DNA of 64,000 nt from Dichetophora obliterata (GCA_963920525.1 OY986438.1:188557888-188621887), one strand, 5' to 3'; shown: positions 46,222 to 58,598, counted from the first letter of the stretch. Translations and numbers: made by a program. Notes: generated by a model from the letters alone, not told the origin.

Positions 46222-47388
46222 TGTAACGGTGATCCCCGTTACAAGTTTGCACCCCGCACACTACGCCACTGCCTTACTACACCACTGTGCGCTTAACTCA
46301 ACCAACAGCCATACCTACACACACACGCACACATACAGCCAGCACATTCAACGTAGTCAACAGCCGAGTCTACATAAACCACACGCAACGCTATAATTCC
46401 CAGAAGGTTAATGGCAGCATACGGATAAATAGACCGCGTTGTGACAGACTTCGGCACGGCTCGAGAGCGTAGTGCTTTGTACCGTCGCTACTTGCTGGAA
46501 ACGAAAACAAGTTTGTTCATAGTCGGGTCTTGCCTTAGTCAGTCACACCGAACATCACCGAACATCACCGAACTTCAGCAAACACCGAACATATCCGAAC
46601 ATCGCCGAACATCACCGAACAGCACCGAACTTCAGCGAACACCGAACATCACCGAACATCACCGAACCTCAGCGAACACCGAACATCACCGAACATCGCC
46701 GAACATCACCGAACCTCAGCGAACACCGAACATCACCGAACATCGCCGAACATCACCGAACTTCAGCGAACACCGAACATCACCGTACATCGCCGAACAT
46801 CACCGAACAGCACCGAACTTCAGCAATCACCGAACATATCCGAACATCGCCGAACATCACCGAACATCACCGAACAGCACCGAACGTCAGCGAACACCGA
46901 ACATCACCGAACATCGTCGAACATCACCGAACATCACCGAACATCGCCGAACAGCACCGAACAGCACCGAACCTCAGCGAACACCGAACATCACCGAACA
47001 TCGCCGAACATCACCGAACAGCACCGAACACCGCCGAACAGCACCGAACAGCACCGAACTTCAGCGAACACCGAACATCACCGAATATCACCGAACAGCA
47101 CCGAACTTCAGCGAACACCGAACATCACCGAACATCACCGAACTTCGCCAAATACCAAATATCATCGAACCAGCATCGGCAGACTCACCCACCGCCGTAA
47201 ATTTATCATATTCCTAAAATATTGTGTATTGTAAGAAAGACTTGATTTAACAATAAAACAGAAAATATCGTCTGAGCACGAAAATCACCAAGTCTACTTA
47301 TTTATTTTGGACAAAAGTTTGAGGGTCTTTTGTTTGACCCTGGAACCGCTGAGCATACCTCAGCCTGTGAACAAAACCCCCTTTTACA
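46222..47388 (+). repeat. 5' LTR of a gypsy-type retrotransposon
   Basis: Begins TGTAACGG and ends TTTTACA. It nearly matches the 3' LTR (49264-50467) outside the minisatellite, with only scattered single-base differences. AATAAA at 47252-47257 may serve as polyadenylation signal. From 46548 to about 47150 it holds a 10-bp minisatellite. Confidence 0.95.
46548..47150 (+). repeat. LTR minisatellite of 10-bp CCGAACATCA units (5' LTR)
   Basis: Units CCGAACATCA, CCGAACATCG, CCGAACAGCA and CCGAACTTCA alternate with a short GCGAACA piece. The array keeps a 258-aa frame open with a repeating R-T-S-P-N-I-T-E-H pattern, because the unit has no stop. The 3' LTR array is about 37 bp longer. Confidence 0.95.
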
Positions 47389-47389
47389 A

Positions 47390-49222
47390 ATGGCGCCCGA
47401 GCAGGGACCTGCTTCCAAAGACGGCAGTGGAAAACCGAACGCACCCACCAACGACGACGAAGCAGGTACAATACACAATAAAAATAATAATATGGACAAA
47501 CATCTAACATCGGATTCACTCGGCTGGATATACTTACTTAAAAAGGAACGGCTCATTAACGAGTGCCGAAAGATCGGGTTACCAATTGATGGCTGCACTG
47601 TAGAGGATTTACGAAGGCAATTAAGCCACTTCGTCAAAACCAAACGAAGTAGAGCATCAACCGAAAATATATTTCGAGCACTGGAAGCCGAAGTTGAAGC
47701 AGAAGAAAAATTGCCGATCGGCAACGACACAACAACAACCGGAACCGACAACACACCTATGCAGTCAACAACACTTTTGGTGCCCGAGTACCACCAGATT
47801 TCGGACATCGAAGTAATGAATACCGTACGTCGATGGAACATTCACTACGAGGGTGGCGAAAATGTGTTTGAGTTCATCGAGCGAATCGAAGAGCTAGCCG
47901 AATGCTATCACTTGGACCGAAATAAATTGTTACCCACCTTACTAGAGACATTGCAAGGTAGGGCTCTACAGTGGTATCGTGTTAAACGACCAACGATCAC
48001 CACATGGGCCACGTTTCGTGCAGAAGCCGAAAGATTTTTCCTGCCGAAGCGTTTCTTGAGCCACCTGGAGGAAGCAATTTATAATCGTAAACAGATGCAA
48101 AGAGAAAAGGCAAAAGATTACATATTATGTATGCAAACCCTCATACGCAAACACCCGCAGCTTAAAACTCTAGACCACACAGACCGGATTTACGATGGGC
48201 TACGAGTAGAATACAAGCTCTACGCCAGACGAAGTGACTTTACTACGCTTGATGAATTAATGAACCTCACCGAAGAATACGAAGAGCTCAGGCGAGACGA
48301 AACGAAAGTGAGCCGAACAGCCGCTCACTGCCTACGAGATGCGACACCATACGATAAAACCACACATTGCTGGAGGTGCAAAAAACGAGGCCACTGGCGC
48401 TATGAATGCCGAAGCCAAGCACGAAAATTTTGCTCACGATGTGGTCTGGACGGCACATTATCCCGCGATTGCCACTGTTTGAACCCACAACCGTATACTC
48501 CCTATCCTTCTGATAGCTTGACTGATGGTCGCTATTATATCACCGTAAAGGTCATGGGACGACCGATAAAGGCATTGATCGACACCGGATCTTCACTATC
48601 ATACGTCGACGATAGCATCAAACAATTTTTAACTGAGCAAAATATTAAACCGCGGCCACACAGCAGGAAAATGCAGCTAGCAGATAACTCTATAGTCGAT
48701 TGCGAGGACGCGTATCCCATCCAAGTCGACTATGGGCAAAAATCAGTATTTGTCTCAGTCTCCCCATTATCATCACTAGCAGAGCCAATGATCCTAGGAA
48801 TGGATTTCTTACAACGCAGAGGCATAAAATTAACGATGGACGGTCATGAGCTGGACCACCAAAGCAATGACCAAGCGGGAAAAGTCTCAAGCCTGTACTC
48901 TCTTGTCAGACGAGACAATTTAACACCAGAACCAATCGAACAATTATTTAAAAGGGAAGCGATGCCTTTGAGCACGAACTATGCGCCGGCAACGATCAAG
49001 CGCACCATCGACCGCATTATTAAACCCGAACCACCGAAAATCTCCGAAACCCGAAACATTCGGCCGACTATTCGTTTATCACCCCTGCCGACACCCTGTC
49101 ACACAGACGGAAGCTCTGACGTGCCAGAGACCAGGGACGCAGAAGGCGCAACTGATGAAACCGCGCTACCACTACTACAGATAAATCCGTTTCGAAAACA
49201 CAAGCAGAAAAAAAAAAAATAA
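47390..49222 (+). CDS. Gag-protease polyprotein of an LTR retrotransposon
   Basis: 610 residues if read from ATG 47390; the next methionine is at residue 35 (47492). Residues about 46-80 (LLKKERLINECRKIGLPIDG) resemble a SAP-type helix-extension-helix. Residues about 158-304 form a Ty3/gypsy-type capsid region (ALQWYRVKR, FFLPKRF, EEYEELRRDE). Two zinc knuckles follow. The first (CWRCKKRGHWRYEC, residue 327) is complete; the second (CSRCGLDGTLSRDC, residue 348) has threonine in place of the histidine. The aspartic protease has its DTGS at residue 398 and ILGMDFL at about 468. A proline-rich tail ends in a lysine run (KHKQKKKK). No frameshift or stop is present. Gag would package the RNA and the protease would cut Gag. 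Confidence 0.92.
   Translation: MAPEQGPASKDGSGKPNAPTNDDEAGTIHNKNNNMDKHLTSDSLGWIYLLKKERLINECRKIGLPIDGCTVEDLRRQLSHFVKTKRSRASTENIFRALEAEVEAEEKLPIGNDTTTTGTDNTPMQSTTLLVPEYHQISDIEVMNTVRRWNIHYEGGENVFEFIERIEELAECYHLDRNKLLPTLLETLQGRALQWYRVKRPTITTWATFRAEAERFFLPKRFLSHLEEAIYNRKQMQREKAKDYILCMQTLIRKHPQLKTLDHTDRIYDGLRVEYKLYARRSDFTTLDELMNLTEEYEELRRDETKVSRTAAHCLRDATPYDKTTHCWRCKKRGHWRYECRSQARKFCSRCGLDGTLSRDCHCLNPQPYTPYPSDSLTDGRYYITVKVMGRPIKALIDTGSSLSYVDDSIKQFLTEQNIKPRPHSRKMQLADNSIVDCEDAYPIQVDYGQKSVFVSVSPLSSLAEPMILGMDFLQRRGIKLTMDGHELDHQSNDQAGKVSSLYSLVRRDNLTPEPIEQLFKREAMPLSTNYAPATIKRTIDRIIKPEPPKISETRNIRPTIRLSPLPTPCHTDGSSDVPETRDAEGATDETALPLLQINPFRKHKQKKKK
47391..47409 (+). promoter_or_regulatory. Primer-binding site, tRNA-Lys type
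   Basis: TGGCGCCCGAGCAGGGACC, two bases after the 5' LTR. It differs by one base from the classic tRNA-Lys(UUU) primer-binding site over 18 positions. The first ATG of the open frame overlaps it (47390-47392). Confidence 0.85.
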
Positions 49223-49247
49223 ATAATAACCTGACAAATCACTCTCC

Positions 49248-49263
49248 GAAGTGGGGGGGGAGT
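49248..49263 (+). promoter_or_regulatory. Polypurine tract
   Basis: A guanine-rich run (GTGGGGGGGGAG) directly before the 3' LTR, the usual start of plus-strand DNA synthesis. Confidence 0.85.
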
Positions 49264-50467
49264 TGTAACGGTGATCCCCGTTACAAGTTTGCACCCCGCA
49301 CACTACGCCACTGCCTTACTACACCACTGTGCGCTTAACTCAACCAACAGCCATACCTACACACACACGCACACATACAGCCAGCACATTCAACGTAGTC
49401 AACAGCCGAGTCTACATAAACCACACGCAACGCTATAATTCCCAGAAGGTTAATGGCAGCATACGGATAAATAGACCGCGTTGTGACAGACTTCGGCACG
49501 GCTCGAGAGCGTAGTGCTTTGTACCGTCGCTACTTGCTGGAAACGAGAACAAGTTTGTTCATAGTCGGGTCTTGCCTTAGTCAGTCACACCGAACATCAC
49601 CGAACATCACCGAACTTCAGCAAACACCGAACATATCCGAACATCGCCGAACATCACCGAACAGCACCGAACTTCAGCGAACACCGAACATCACCGAACA
49701 TCACCGAACCTCAGCGAACACCGAACATCACCGAACATCGCCGAACATCACCGAACCTCAGCGAACACCGAACATCACCGAACATCGCCGAACATCACCG
49801 AACTTCAGCGAACACCGAACATCACCGTACATCGCCGAACATCACCGAACAGCACCGAACTTCAGCAATCACCGAACATATCCGAACATCGCCGAACATC
49901 ACCGAACATCACCGAACAGCACCGAACGTCAGCGAACACCGAACATCACCGAACATCACCGAACATCGTCGAACATCACCGAACATCACCGAACATCGCC
50001 GAACAGCACCGAACAGCACCGAACCTCAGTGAACACCGAACATCACCGAACATCGCCGAACATCACCGAACAGCACCGAACTTCAGCGAACACCGAGCAT
50101 CACCGAACACCGCCGAACAGCACCGAACAGCACCGAACTTCAGCGAACACCGAACATCACCGACTATCACCGAACAGCACCGAACTTCAGCGAACACCGA
50201 ACATCACCGAACATCACCGAACTTCGCCAAATACCAAATATCATCGAACCAGCATCGGCAGACTCACCCACCGCTGTAAATTTATCATATTCCTAAAATA
50301 TTGTGTATTGTAAGAAAGACTTGATTTAACAATAAAACAGAAAATATCGTCTGAGCACGAAAATCACCAAGTCTACTTATTTATTTTGGACAAAAGTTTG
50401 AGGGTCTTTTGTTTGACCCTGGAACCGCTGAGCATACCTCAGCCTGTGAACAAAACCCCCTTTTACA
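49264..50467 (+). repeat. 3' LTR of the retrotransposon
   Basis: TGTAACGG...TTTTACA, 1204 bp, followed by the ACTT duplication. The minisatellite spans about 49590-50225, and its arrangement differs from the 5' LTR by unit gain or loss. Confidence 0.95.
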
Positions 50468-50479
50468 ACTTTAATATTT

Positions 50480-52050
50480 ACATATTTAGAGATGAAAAAG
50501 CAACAACTGCTTCCTGCAACTTTGGTAAATATGCTGCATTATTCATTGAATTAACTCTTCTTCGATTCCAATGTTTTAAAAATTCCTTGTGAATGGATTT
50601 CCCTGCTTGTTCAGACCGGATATCGAGTCCATCTCTATTTAGGTACTCCAGACAATGAGTAAGGTATTACATTAGCTTTCAATGTATTGGAAAGTTCTGT
50701 AGCTTAAAAATTTTTTTAAATTTTTCAATGTACTCTTAAAGATTATCACCCTTTTGAGTAGAAAAGCCACAGTTAATTATCTTGTTCATAGCTTTGAGAG
50801 CGTTAATGAACAGAGCTAATCGTAAATTTCTAATGTTTTGATATATGTCAGGATCATTTAACTTATCTGCGTTTTTCAAAAGGGTACAGCAGGCATTGCT
50901 TTCAACTGTTTCGCAATGATAGATTAATTGTGTTAAATTAAGTTTTATTGGCCAGATCAGTGCCTTTTCTCTACTGAGGATTGGAACTAATCCATCTCAA
51001 AACAAGTGATTGACGAATCCCGGCATTACATGTAATTCCAGAATAATACACTTTTGGATAAAGCAAACATCATCACTTTTTTTTAGCAATGGTGAATTCA
51101 TAGTGCTATGACACACTTAACCTCTTTTTTTATCCGAATCAAGAGAAGAAACTTTATTAAAGTTTGAAAGATTGTTCTTTTTGATTCAGTTCTTTTAAAT
51201 TTTGTAAGCTAGCAAAGCAATATGAGCATAAACATGCAGCATTAGATCATTGACAATTAAAATTAATTTAAAGTCAGCAGTAAATCTGCAGGGCCTTTCA
51301 TTGATTTTGGTTAAATTGAACAAAGTAGAAATATTACTTTATGATTCTGTATGTTTGGGACAATACACAGCATTGGTAACCGTTTTACACTTGTCAACTC
51401 TGCTTCTTTGTTTGCATTGCCTTATTTATTGTATAGCTTTTAATTAAAATGTTCATCGTTTTCATCTTCAACTCGGTACGCTGAAGAATAATTTTCTGGA
51501 AGCATTGATAAACTAATTTTAAAAAAGCCCTGTCCTTCGTCAGCCATTACATTCATCATAGTTTCCTCTGAAATTGCGAGCCTCCAAAACTGCTTATTAT
51601 AACTCAGATGCATCAGCCCATACCATCTATTGAATTTCTTTTGATTTGTTTGAAACTACGTGAAACCGTAAATTATAAGTTTAGCAAACATTTTTCAGAG
51701 TGTTAACTTTTTAAGTAGCATGTGAGGCGTAATTTTGTGAAATCGAATTTCAACTTTTTCTACTTCGAATAGAATTTGCAACATTTCTCGTTTGTTTGAC
51801 GCTTGTGCCAGAATTTCTCATAATATTATCTTAATATAGTTTTTTTTAAAAATTATACTTTTTTGCTCTTTTGGATTTATAACAACAGACAATCGCTTAC
51901 CGGATCTATTACTAAATGGAATTTTTTCATTTCTTAAATTGCAAATATTTGAAATTAAATCTTTTTTAAACTTTGAGGACATATTTTTTAATTGTTTTAC
52001 TATGATATAAAAAAAATCGATTTGTTTACTACAAAAAATCGATTCACCCC
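50480..52050 (-). pseudogene. Transposase-like relic of the long-TIR element
   Basis: Minus-strand pieces, N to C: MSSKFKKDLISNICNLRN (start within the right TIR, about 51985); SEETMMNVMADEGQGFFKIS (about 51495-51555); EKALIWPIKLNLTQLIYHCE (about 50910-50970); and RDGLDIRSEQAGKSIHKEFL (about 50585-50645) followed by NSMNNAAYLPKLQEAVVAF. The order of an (A)D-x-G-x-G-F-F-K block, then S-E-Q-A-x-x-S-I-H-x-E-F, then a short N-S-x...L-x-x-A-V tail recalls uncharacterised P/THAP9-like or related transposases. Many stops and frame changes interrupt it. The LTR element inserted at the C-terminal side. Superfamily uncertain. Confidence 0.5.
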
Positions 52051-52123
52051 CTTAAACGAACTCATAGGATTTTAAAAACAATAAATTCTTCGTCTATATA
52101 CTGTTCTTCAAACATCTGCATAC

Positions 52124-55100
52124 TCAGATTGCGTCGACATTTCAGTTTGAATAAAAGTTGCTTCCTGCACACCGTGCCTAGAGGTGCGCCTGGCGTTACT
52201 TCAAGAAGGGAGTGAAATAAAGCCATGGTCAAATTTGTATCATATGGGCATTTCCAGAAAAAAGTCTACCGTGACCAAAAAATTAAAACTTAATAAAAAC
52301 TTATTTTCTTGTTATATCGTTTAAGAGAAACATTTTAATTTTATTAATTTCATCAATTTTTATATAAATTCATTAACCATCATGATCAAATCGCCTGCAC
52401 TGTTTCAGAAATGTATTTTTCTTTTTCGTAAATGTTTCGTAAATGTTTCGTAAGCTTTTTTGTTTTAGTAAAAATGGAAGGCATTGGCTAGAGATAATGA
52501 AAAAATGGTTGAAGCAAGGAAAGGACAGTATATTAATTTTGTTTTTGAATTACTTAATTTCAAAATTCCAGATCAAAATTCCTAATAAAAAAAAACCCGA
52601 AAATATTTTTAAATTTGATCACCTGGAAAATAAATTTATGTTATTTTAAAATTTTCTAAAAAAAGTTTTATACAAAAAGTCTTGCCCAATTCAGAGAGTT
52701 TTGCAAATTTTGTAGTCTAAGTCAGAAATCAATTCCGTTTTTTGTAACGTAACACCAGCATATATTTTTGCTTATATCTTTACATTCTTATAGTTAATTG
52801 TTGTCATTGATTTTATTTAAAATAGTGCTAATTAAGTACTACGAAAATATAAAAAACTTTTTAAAAATTAGACTTTTTCATTCTATTTTTTTAATATTTA
52901 GATAATAGAGAGGCCATTTGTCTTTTAGATTTGGAATTTGAAGCCCTTAATAAATATGTTCCATGATAAAAAGTAAAAATGAATTAATTTTAGCTTAACA
53001 AATCAACAAATAAGAGACATCAACTTTAGGTCCACATACTACTATTTTCTACAACTATTTGAACTACTATTTTCGACTACCACTGCAATTATGTATGTAA
53101 TAAAGGAATTGTATGATGGTGTTATATGATGGCATAATATGATAGTACGGCATGATATGATAGTACGGTGTGATAGTATGGACTGACAGGTAAGATCATA
53201 TGAAATATTGTATAGTTTAAAGATATATTATTTAAAGTATTCACATAGTCAAACGTCCTAAATTAAAAACAAAAAATATACAACTTGTATGAACAATTAC
53301 TCATAAGTTATTATTTCAACTCTCAATCAGCTGATTCAAAATAAATATTTGTTATTACAATGCCAAAAGAAAGTGAACAAAATAAAATAATAGCCGGTTT
53401 GTGTGAGAAGCATATTTTTGGCGTTGTTGGGACTGATTGAAATAAATATTAAAATTGGTTGTTTGTTTCGTTAAACTTAATTGCAACTCTTTTGCAGGCA
53501 ACGAAGACGAGTCAAGATAAATAAATGTAAATTAAAAACAGCTAGTTGATTACGACACTACAACATTTAACCATAGCTTGCGACACAACAATTAAAACAA
53601 CATGAAATCACACCACGTGAATACCCTAAATGTATATATGGTGTGGAATATTATAAATATTTATGAAACTATTTTCTAAAAAATTGTTTGCACTATTTGT
53701 ACTACTGTTTTTAAATTCTTATTTTCTATTACTATTTTATTTTACTATTTATAGAACTTTTTATTACTGCTAGATCTACTACTATTTTTACTACTATTTC
53801 TAATACCATTTTGTACTTCTATTTTCTTTTACTTTTTATGCGTTAATTTTCTACTTTTATTTGTATTAGGGTATGATGGTAAAGTATAATATATATATAT
53901 ATGTATATATATGTATTGACTACTATTTCCTACTAATATATAATTTTACAACTATTATTCACTTCTATTTCTACTAATATTTATACTTCTACGACTATTA
54001 TTTCTACTACTATGTCTTATTACGTATAAAATGATGAAGTGATATGATGGTATGGTATGATGGTGGGATGATGAGTTTGGTATGATGGTAAGGTATGGTA
54101 TGTATGTTTCCTAAAAATCAATTCTTAGTTATCAAAAATTTTTTAACAAAAATAAAAGCCCACACTCCGAAGATTTAAGGATAAACAACATAGCCGCTTT
54201 ATTCTTAAAAATTTCGAGCGCTTATATTAAAGGACACTTTATAAGATAAACAGCGACATTATTGACGATAAACCTTTAGATTTTTCCTAAATATATGACA
54301 AGAATGACTTTATTTTTTAGTTTTTTGCTCACAAATATTTTCATTTTCAAATAATTGAATATTAATATCATAAAAACTCATGATGAATAACTAATCAAGG
54401 ATGTATTGTGTACATCTAAATCTTAACTAATATTGGCATTTAAAGAGTCTCTTCTAAATTTTATTAAACAAAATGTTTTTGCCTTTCTGTTTTTTTTATT
54501 ATACGCTTTGTTTTCTATTAAGTCAGTAAATTGCAAAAAAAAAAACTGTCAAAGTCGCTTAGGAATTGCCAAACTTAAGAAGAAAAAAATATTGTATAAG
54601 CATATAATACTAATAAGCGCAACCACAAATACCAAAGCCAACCACTTTATTTAATTGCATTCTAATAGCGTAAATTAATTTCCGTTTCCGCTCAAATCAA
54701 ACACACGCTGACAAACGCACATAAAATACTGCTAACGCAGATACCGCAGCCACCAATCCGCTTGATTTAACCTTCGCCGAGGGCACAAAATTGCGCTGCT
54801 GCTTTAGATAGATGTTTTTGACAATGACTAGATTTAAACGAAGCTAAGGGCACATAAAATAAATTATAAATAGCAAAAAAATGTTTCTAAAAATAGAAGG
54901 TTTACAAAATAAACAACATAAAAGCGCTTATCTGATGGAGCAAGTTTAGTGGCGGTAGTGTAGTAAAACTTTAAACTTTGTTTGGCCAAAGTTATAAAAA
55001 AATAATATAATGTGAATATTTTTGTTTTTTTATACAGTTTACGCAAGCCTGAAAGAGGTCAAAAGAAGCATAAAATAAGCGTAGAGGGAAAAGTTTCAGT

Positions 55101-57262
55101 ATAGTTTTAGGGTTACCATAAAAAGATTTTTTTATAAATGAGTTTAGAACAAGCATCTACAGCTAGACATCAATGTACAATGTCAATTTGATTATAGCAT
55201 AACTTTGCTGACATAAGAAGAAACATCCAAAAATAACTAAAAACCTACGAACGAAACATATGCATATGTTTGCCGATGAGCTTTTACAGCTCTGACACTG
55301 CGGCTTCTAGTGAGACCTTCACGTTGTGTCATCTGTGTGCATAACATTAGCCACATACGATAATGTAAGATAGGCCAGCCTACGTGATTTGGTGTAAGTT
55401 GATTTTTTTTTGCTCCCAAAGGCTTTATGCTTAGATAACGTGTTGATTTGTGCTATTTTTTTCTTAATTTTATTTTTTCTTTTTCTCGTTGAATTCCAAG
55501 AATTTCTTGAGTTTCTTGAATTTCCACAACCTTAGCAGGAAGTGGCTTGTCTTTCATTATCGGCTTATAGATCATGTAGGCGTGCGTTCGTGCCTTCAAA
55601 CTGACAAGCAAAATTGGGTCAAACTTGTTCATTAGATTTTTCCACTCACCACGCCACGCCCTCTTGACTCTTTTCGACAATAGTGTCTGTAATAGGGATT
55701 CCTTTGTTTAATTTATCAAAGCCTTGCCCAAAACTGCCGCGTCAATCACATCAATTTGTCATTCAGTTTTGTCCTACATTTCAAACAACAAACCGGAACA
55801 GTGTATGGTTCATATAACTTTCAAGCTATGTGGATACATTTCATTCCATGGTTTTCACATTGGTAGCATCCTAAATGACTTTGACTAATACCACATGAGA
55901 AATAACGTACCATTTTTCATGGCTTTTTTTTCTTTTTTGTCTTCAGTTTTGCGAAACACGTTGCAGCAGATATTATTAACAACAGTGTATTGAAAAAAAA
56001 AAATTTGCCTTAAAAGCCTCCTGAAGTAATGCTTTATACTTGAGACGTTTATGTTAAGCTCATAAATTGCTACAACTACAAAGAGTAATTATTTAAAGTA
56101 TGATTACACTGCACGACAGTATTTAACTTTTCCAAAAAAACTGTTCAAATCTGTGTTTCATTAGTAAGTAACGTAAGCTTATAAGGATAATTTCGAACCA
56201 CAAAGCTAGTTTTCAAAACTTTTGACAAAAAATTATTGAAAACAAAATTGCAAAATATATTTTGCGATAATGTATAAAGTTTATCTTGAAGTATTTCGGT
56301 ATTTCTGTACATGAAAAAGAATGACTATTGTTCCTAACATGAAATTTATTTAATATTTGTACCTGGACCTGGTTATTTGTCTTTTACTATATTGTTATTA
56401 CTTTTTTTTTTTGAAAAATGCAATATTTTGCAAAAGTTTTAGGCTTATATAAGAAATAAGGTCCTAAATCTTCTTGTTTAATATGAGAAAGTGATACATT
56501 AACGCTACCAAGACCAATGGACCAATGAAGGCGTAATTTCTTACTTATAAACAAATTTAATAACGAACTATATTTTAATACAATTTTCTAAAATAAACAT
56601 TAAATTGTTTTTGTTCTGAATTTTACTTTCAGAAAATAGTTACGATTATAGTAATTCTTAACAAAACTTTGGCAGTAAATAATCGTTAAAGTTGAAAAAA
56701 TTAGAAAAAAGGTAAAATATTAGGTTTTGTCGTTTATAACTCAAAATATTCTTATTCCAGCAATAAATATATGTAAATATTGTATTAAGAAAAGTATTAT
56801 CTTTTATCTTTTCAAAAGCGTTAAATCGAAAATCTGTTAAAACTTGCTGAGTTGCTGATTGTGTAATGTGCCATATACCAAACATTCGTATTTTTAACGT
56901 TAAAATTAAATTTTGGGGTTTATTAACAATTTCAAATATGGTTTCGTATTTAACTCGACCAGACCTAAAAAGTAAAAGTACATTTCCACTGTAGCACCGT
57001 GTAATCAATTATCATAATAATCTAAATACTATAAGAGTGAAATTAAAAAAGATTAATTCAGAAATATTGCTTTGAAATTGATAAAATATGTAAAATATTA
57101 ATCTTAATCTTAAATTCTACGCACTTAACTCTGGATTAACTCGCAGATCTGAAAACTCTAGAATTAAAAACTGTTAAAAATACTATTACTTTGATACCAG
57201 AGCACTTAGAGACTTCTAATAACTCTTAAATTGAAGGTTTTGAAAAGTACTACTACAGCTTA
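52124..57262. other. No gene supported; degenerate simple repeats at 53040-54110
   Basis: AT-rich. ACTATTTTCTACT-type triplets and ATGATGGTATGGT-type repeats occur at 53040-53180 and 53700-54110. A minus-strand frame at 55453-55680 is lysine- and glutamate-rich but unrecognised. Confidence 0.45.
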
Positions 57263-57289
57263 TACACTCAGAAAAAAAAACATTGTAAA

Positions 57290-58460
57290 ATCAACCAGAA
57301 ACATAATGATTTTACATGTTTCCCCAATGATTTTGCTTCATAGAGATTTATAGTAAAATCATTGTGATTTTCATGTAAGAGTCGCAACAAATTTTCATGT
57401 TGAAACATTATGAAATCATGTAAAATCATTATGATGGTCATGTTGATTCCTTATGAAATCATGTAAAATCATTACGAAATCATCTGAAATCATTATGACG
57501 ATCATATTGAATTATTATGAAATCATGTAAAATCATTATGAAGTCATGTAAAATCATTATGATTATCATGTTGAATCATTATGAAATCATGTGGAATCGT
57601 TATGAAATCATGTAAAATCATTATTATGGTAATGTTGAATCATTATGAAGTCATGTAAAATCATTATGATGATCATGTTGATTCATTATGAAATCACGTA
57701 AAATCATTATGAAGTCATGTGGAATCGTTATGATAACCATGTTGAATCATTATGAAATCATGTGGAGTCATTATGAAATCATGTAAAATCATTATTATGG
57801 TAATGTTGAATCATTATGAAATCATGTGAAATCATTATGACAATCATGTTGAATTGTTATGAAATCATGTAAAATCATTATGATGGTCATGTTGATTCCT
57901 TATGAAATCATTACGAAATCATCTGAAATCATTATGACGATCATATTGAATTATTATGAAATCATGTAAAATCATTATGAAGTCATGTAAAATCATTATG
58001 ATTATCATGTTGTATCATTATGAAATCATGTGGAATCGTTATGAAATCAAGTAAAATCATTATTATGGTAAGGTTAAATCATTATGAAGTCATGTAAAAT
58101 CATTATGATGATCATGTTGATTCATTATGAAATCACGTAAAATCATTATGAAGTCATGTGGAATCGTTATGATAACCATGTTGAATCATTATGAAATCAT
58201 GTGGAATCATTATGAAATCATGTAAAATCATTATTATGGTAATGTTGAATCATTATGAAATCATGTGGAATCGTTATGAAATCATGTAAAATCATTATTA
58301 TGGTAATGTTGAATCATTATGATGTCATGTTAAATCATTATGATGATCATGTGGATTCATTATGAAATCATGTCAAATCATTATGATGATCATGTTGATT
58401 CATTATGACATCATGTAAAATCATTATGATGGTCTTGTTAAATCATTATAAAATCATGAA
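57290..58460. repeat. Expanded about 21-bp minisatellite (left arm, copy 2)
   Basis: About 55 units of the same ATCATTATGAAATCATG type as copy 1. Blocks such as GTGGAATCGTTATGAAATCA recur, showing that groups of units were duplicated. Confidence 0.9.
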
Positions 58461-58598
58461 ATCCAGCTGAATCCTAACCTCACTTTCAAATAAAAAGAAC
58501 TTAAAGGTGGTTTTATTTTTTTATTGAAAAATATAAAAGAAACTTACGACGTATAATTATAAAACTTTATTTCTTCTAATATAAGCATACCTCAGAGT

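Larger units (their letters stand above)
46222..50467 (+). mobile_element. Gag-protease-only LTR retrotransposon
   Basis: 4246 bp with two LTRs, ACTT target duplication (46218-46221 and 50468-50471), a primer-binding site, a polypurine tract and one 610-codon frame. Reverse transcriptase, RNase H and integrase are absent: the internal region is only 1.87 kb and the frame stops 42 bp before the 3' LTR. It would need these enzymes from a related autonomous element. Near-identical LTRs mean recent insertion. Confidence 0.93.
45866..52123. mobile_element. Long-TIR DNA transposon relic, split by an LTR element
   Basis: Left 45866-46130 and right 51870-52123 are inverted copies starting GTATGCAGATGTTTGAAGAA and sharing ATCCTATGAGTTCGTTTAAG. 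Without the LTR insertion (46222-50467 plus a 4-bp duplication) it is about 2 kb. The minus strand carries decayed coding DNA whose start lies inside the right TIR. No target duplication was recognised at the outer ends; the left end touches the hexanucleotide array. Confidence 0.75.

Noticed and set aside
46441..47217. 258-aa frame rich in T-S-P-N-I-T-E-H repeats
   Set aside because: It lies within the LTR and stays open because the 10-bp unit lacks stops; the twin LTR shows the same with different length.
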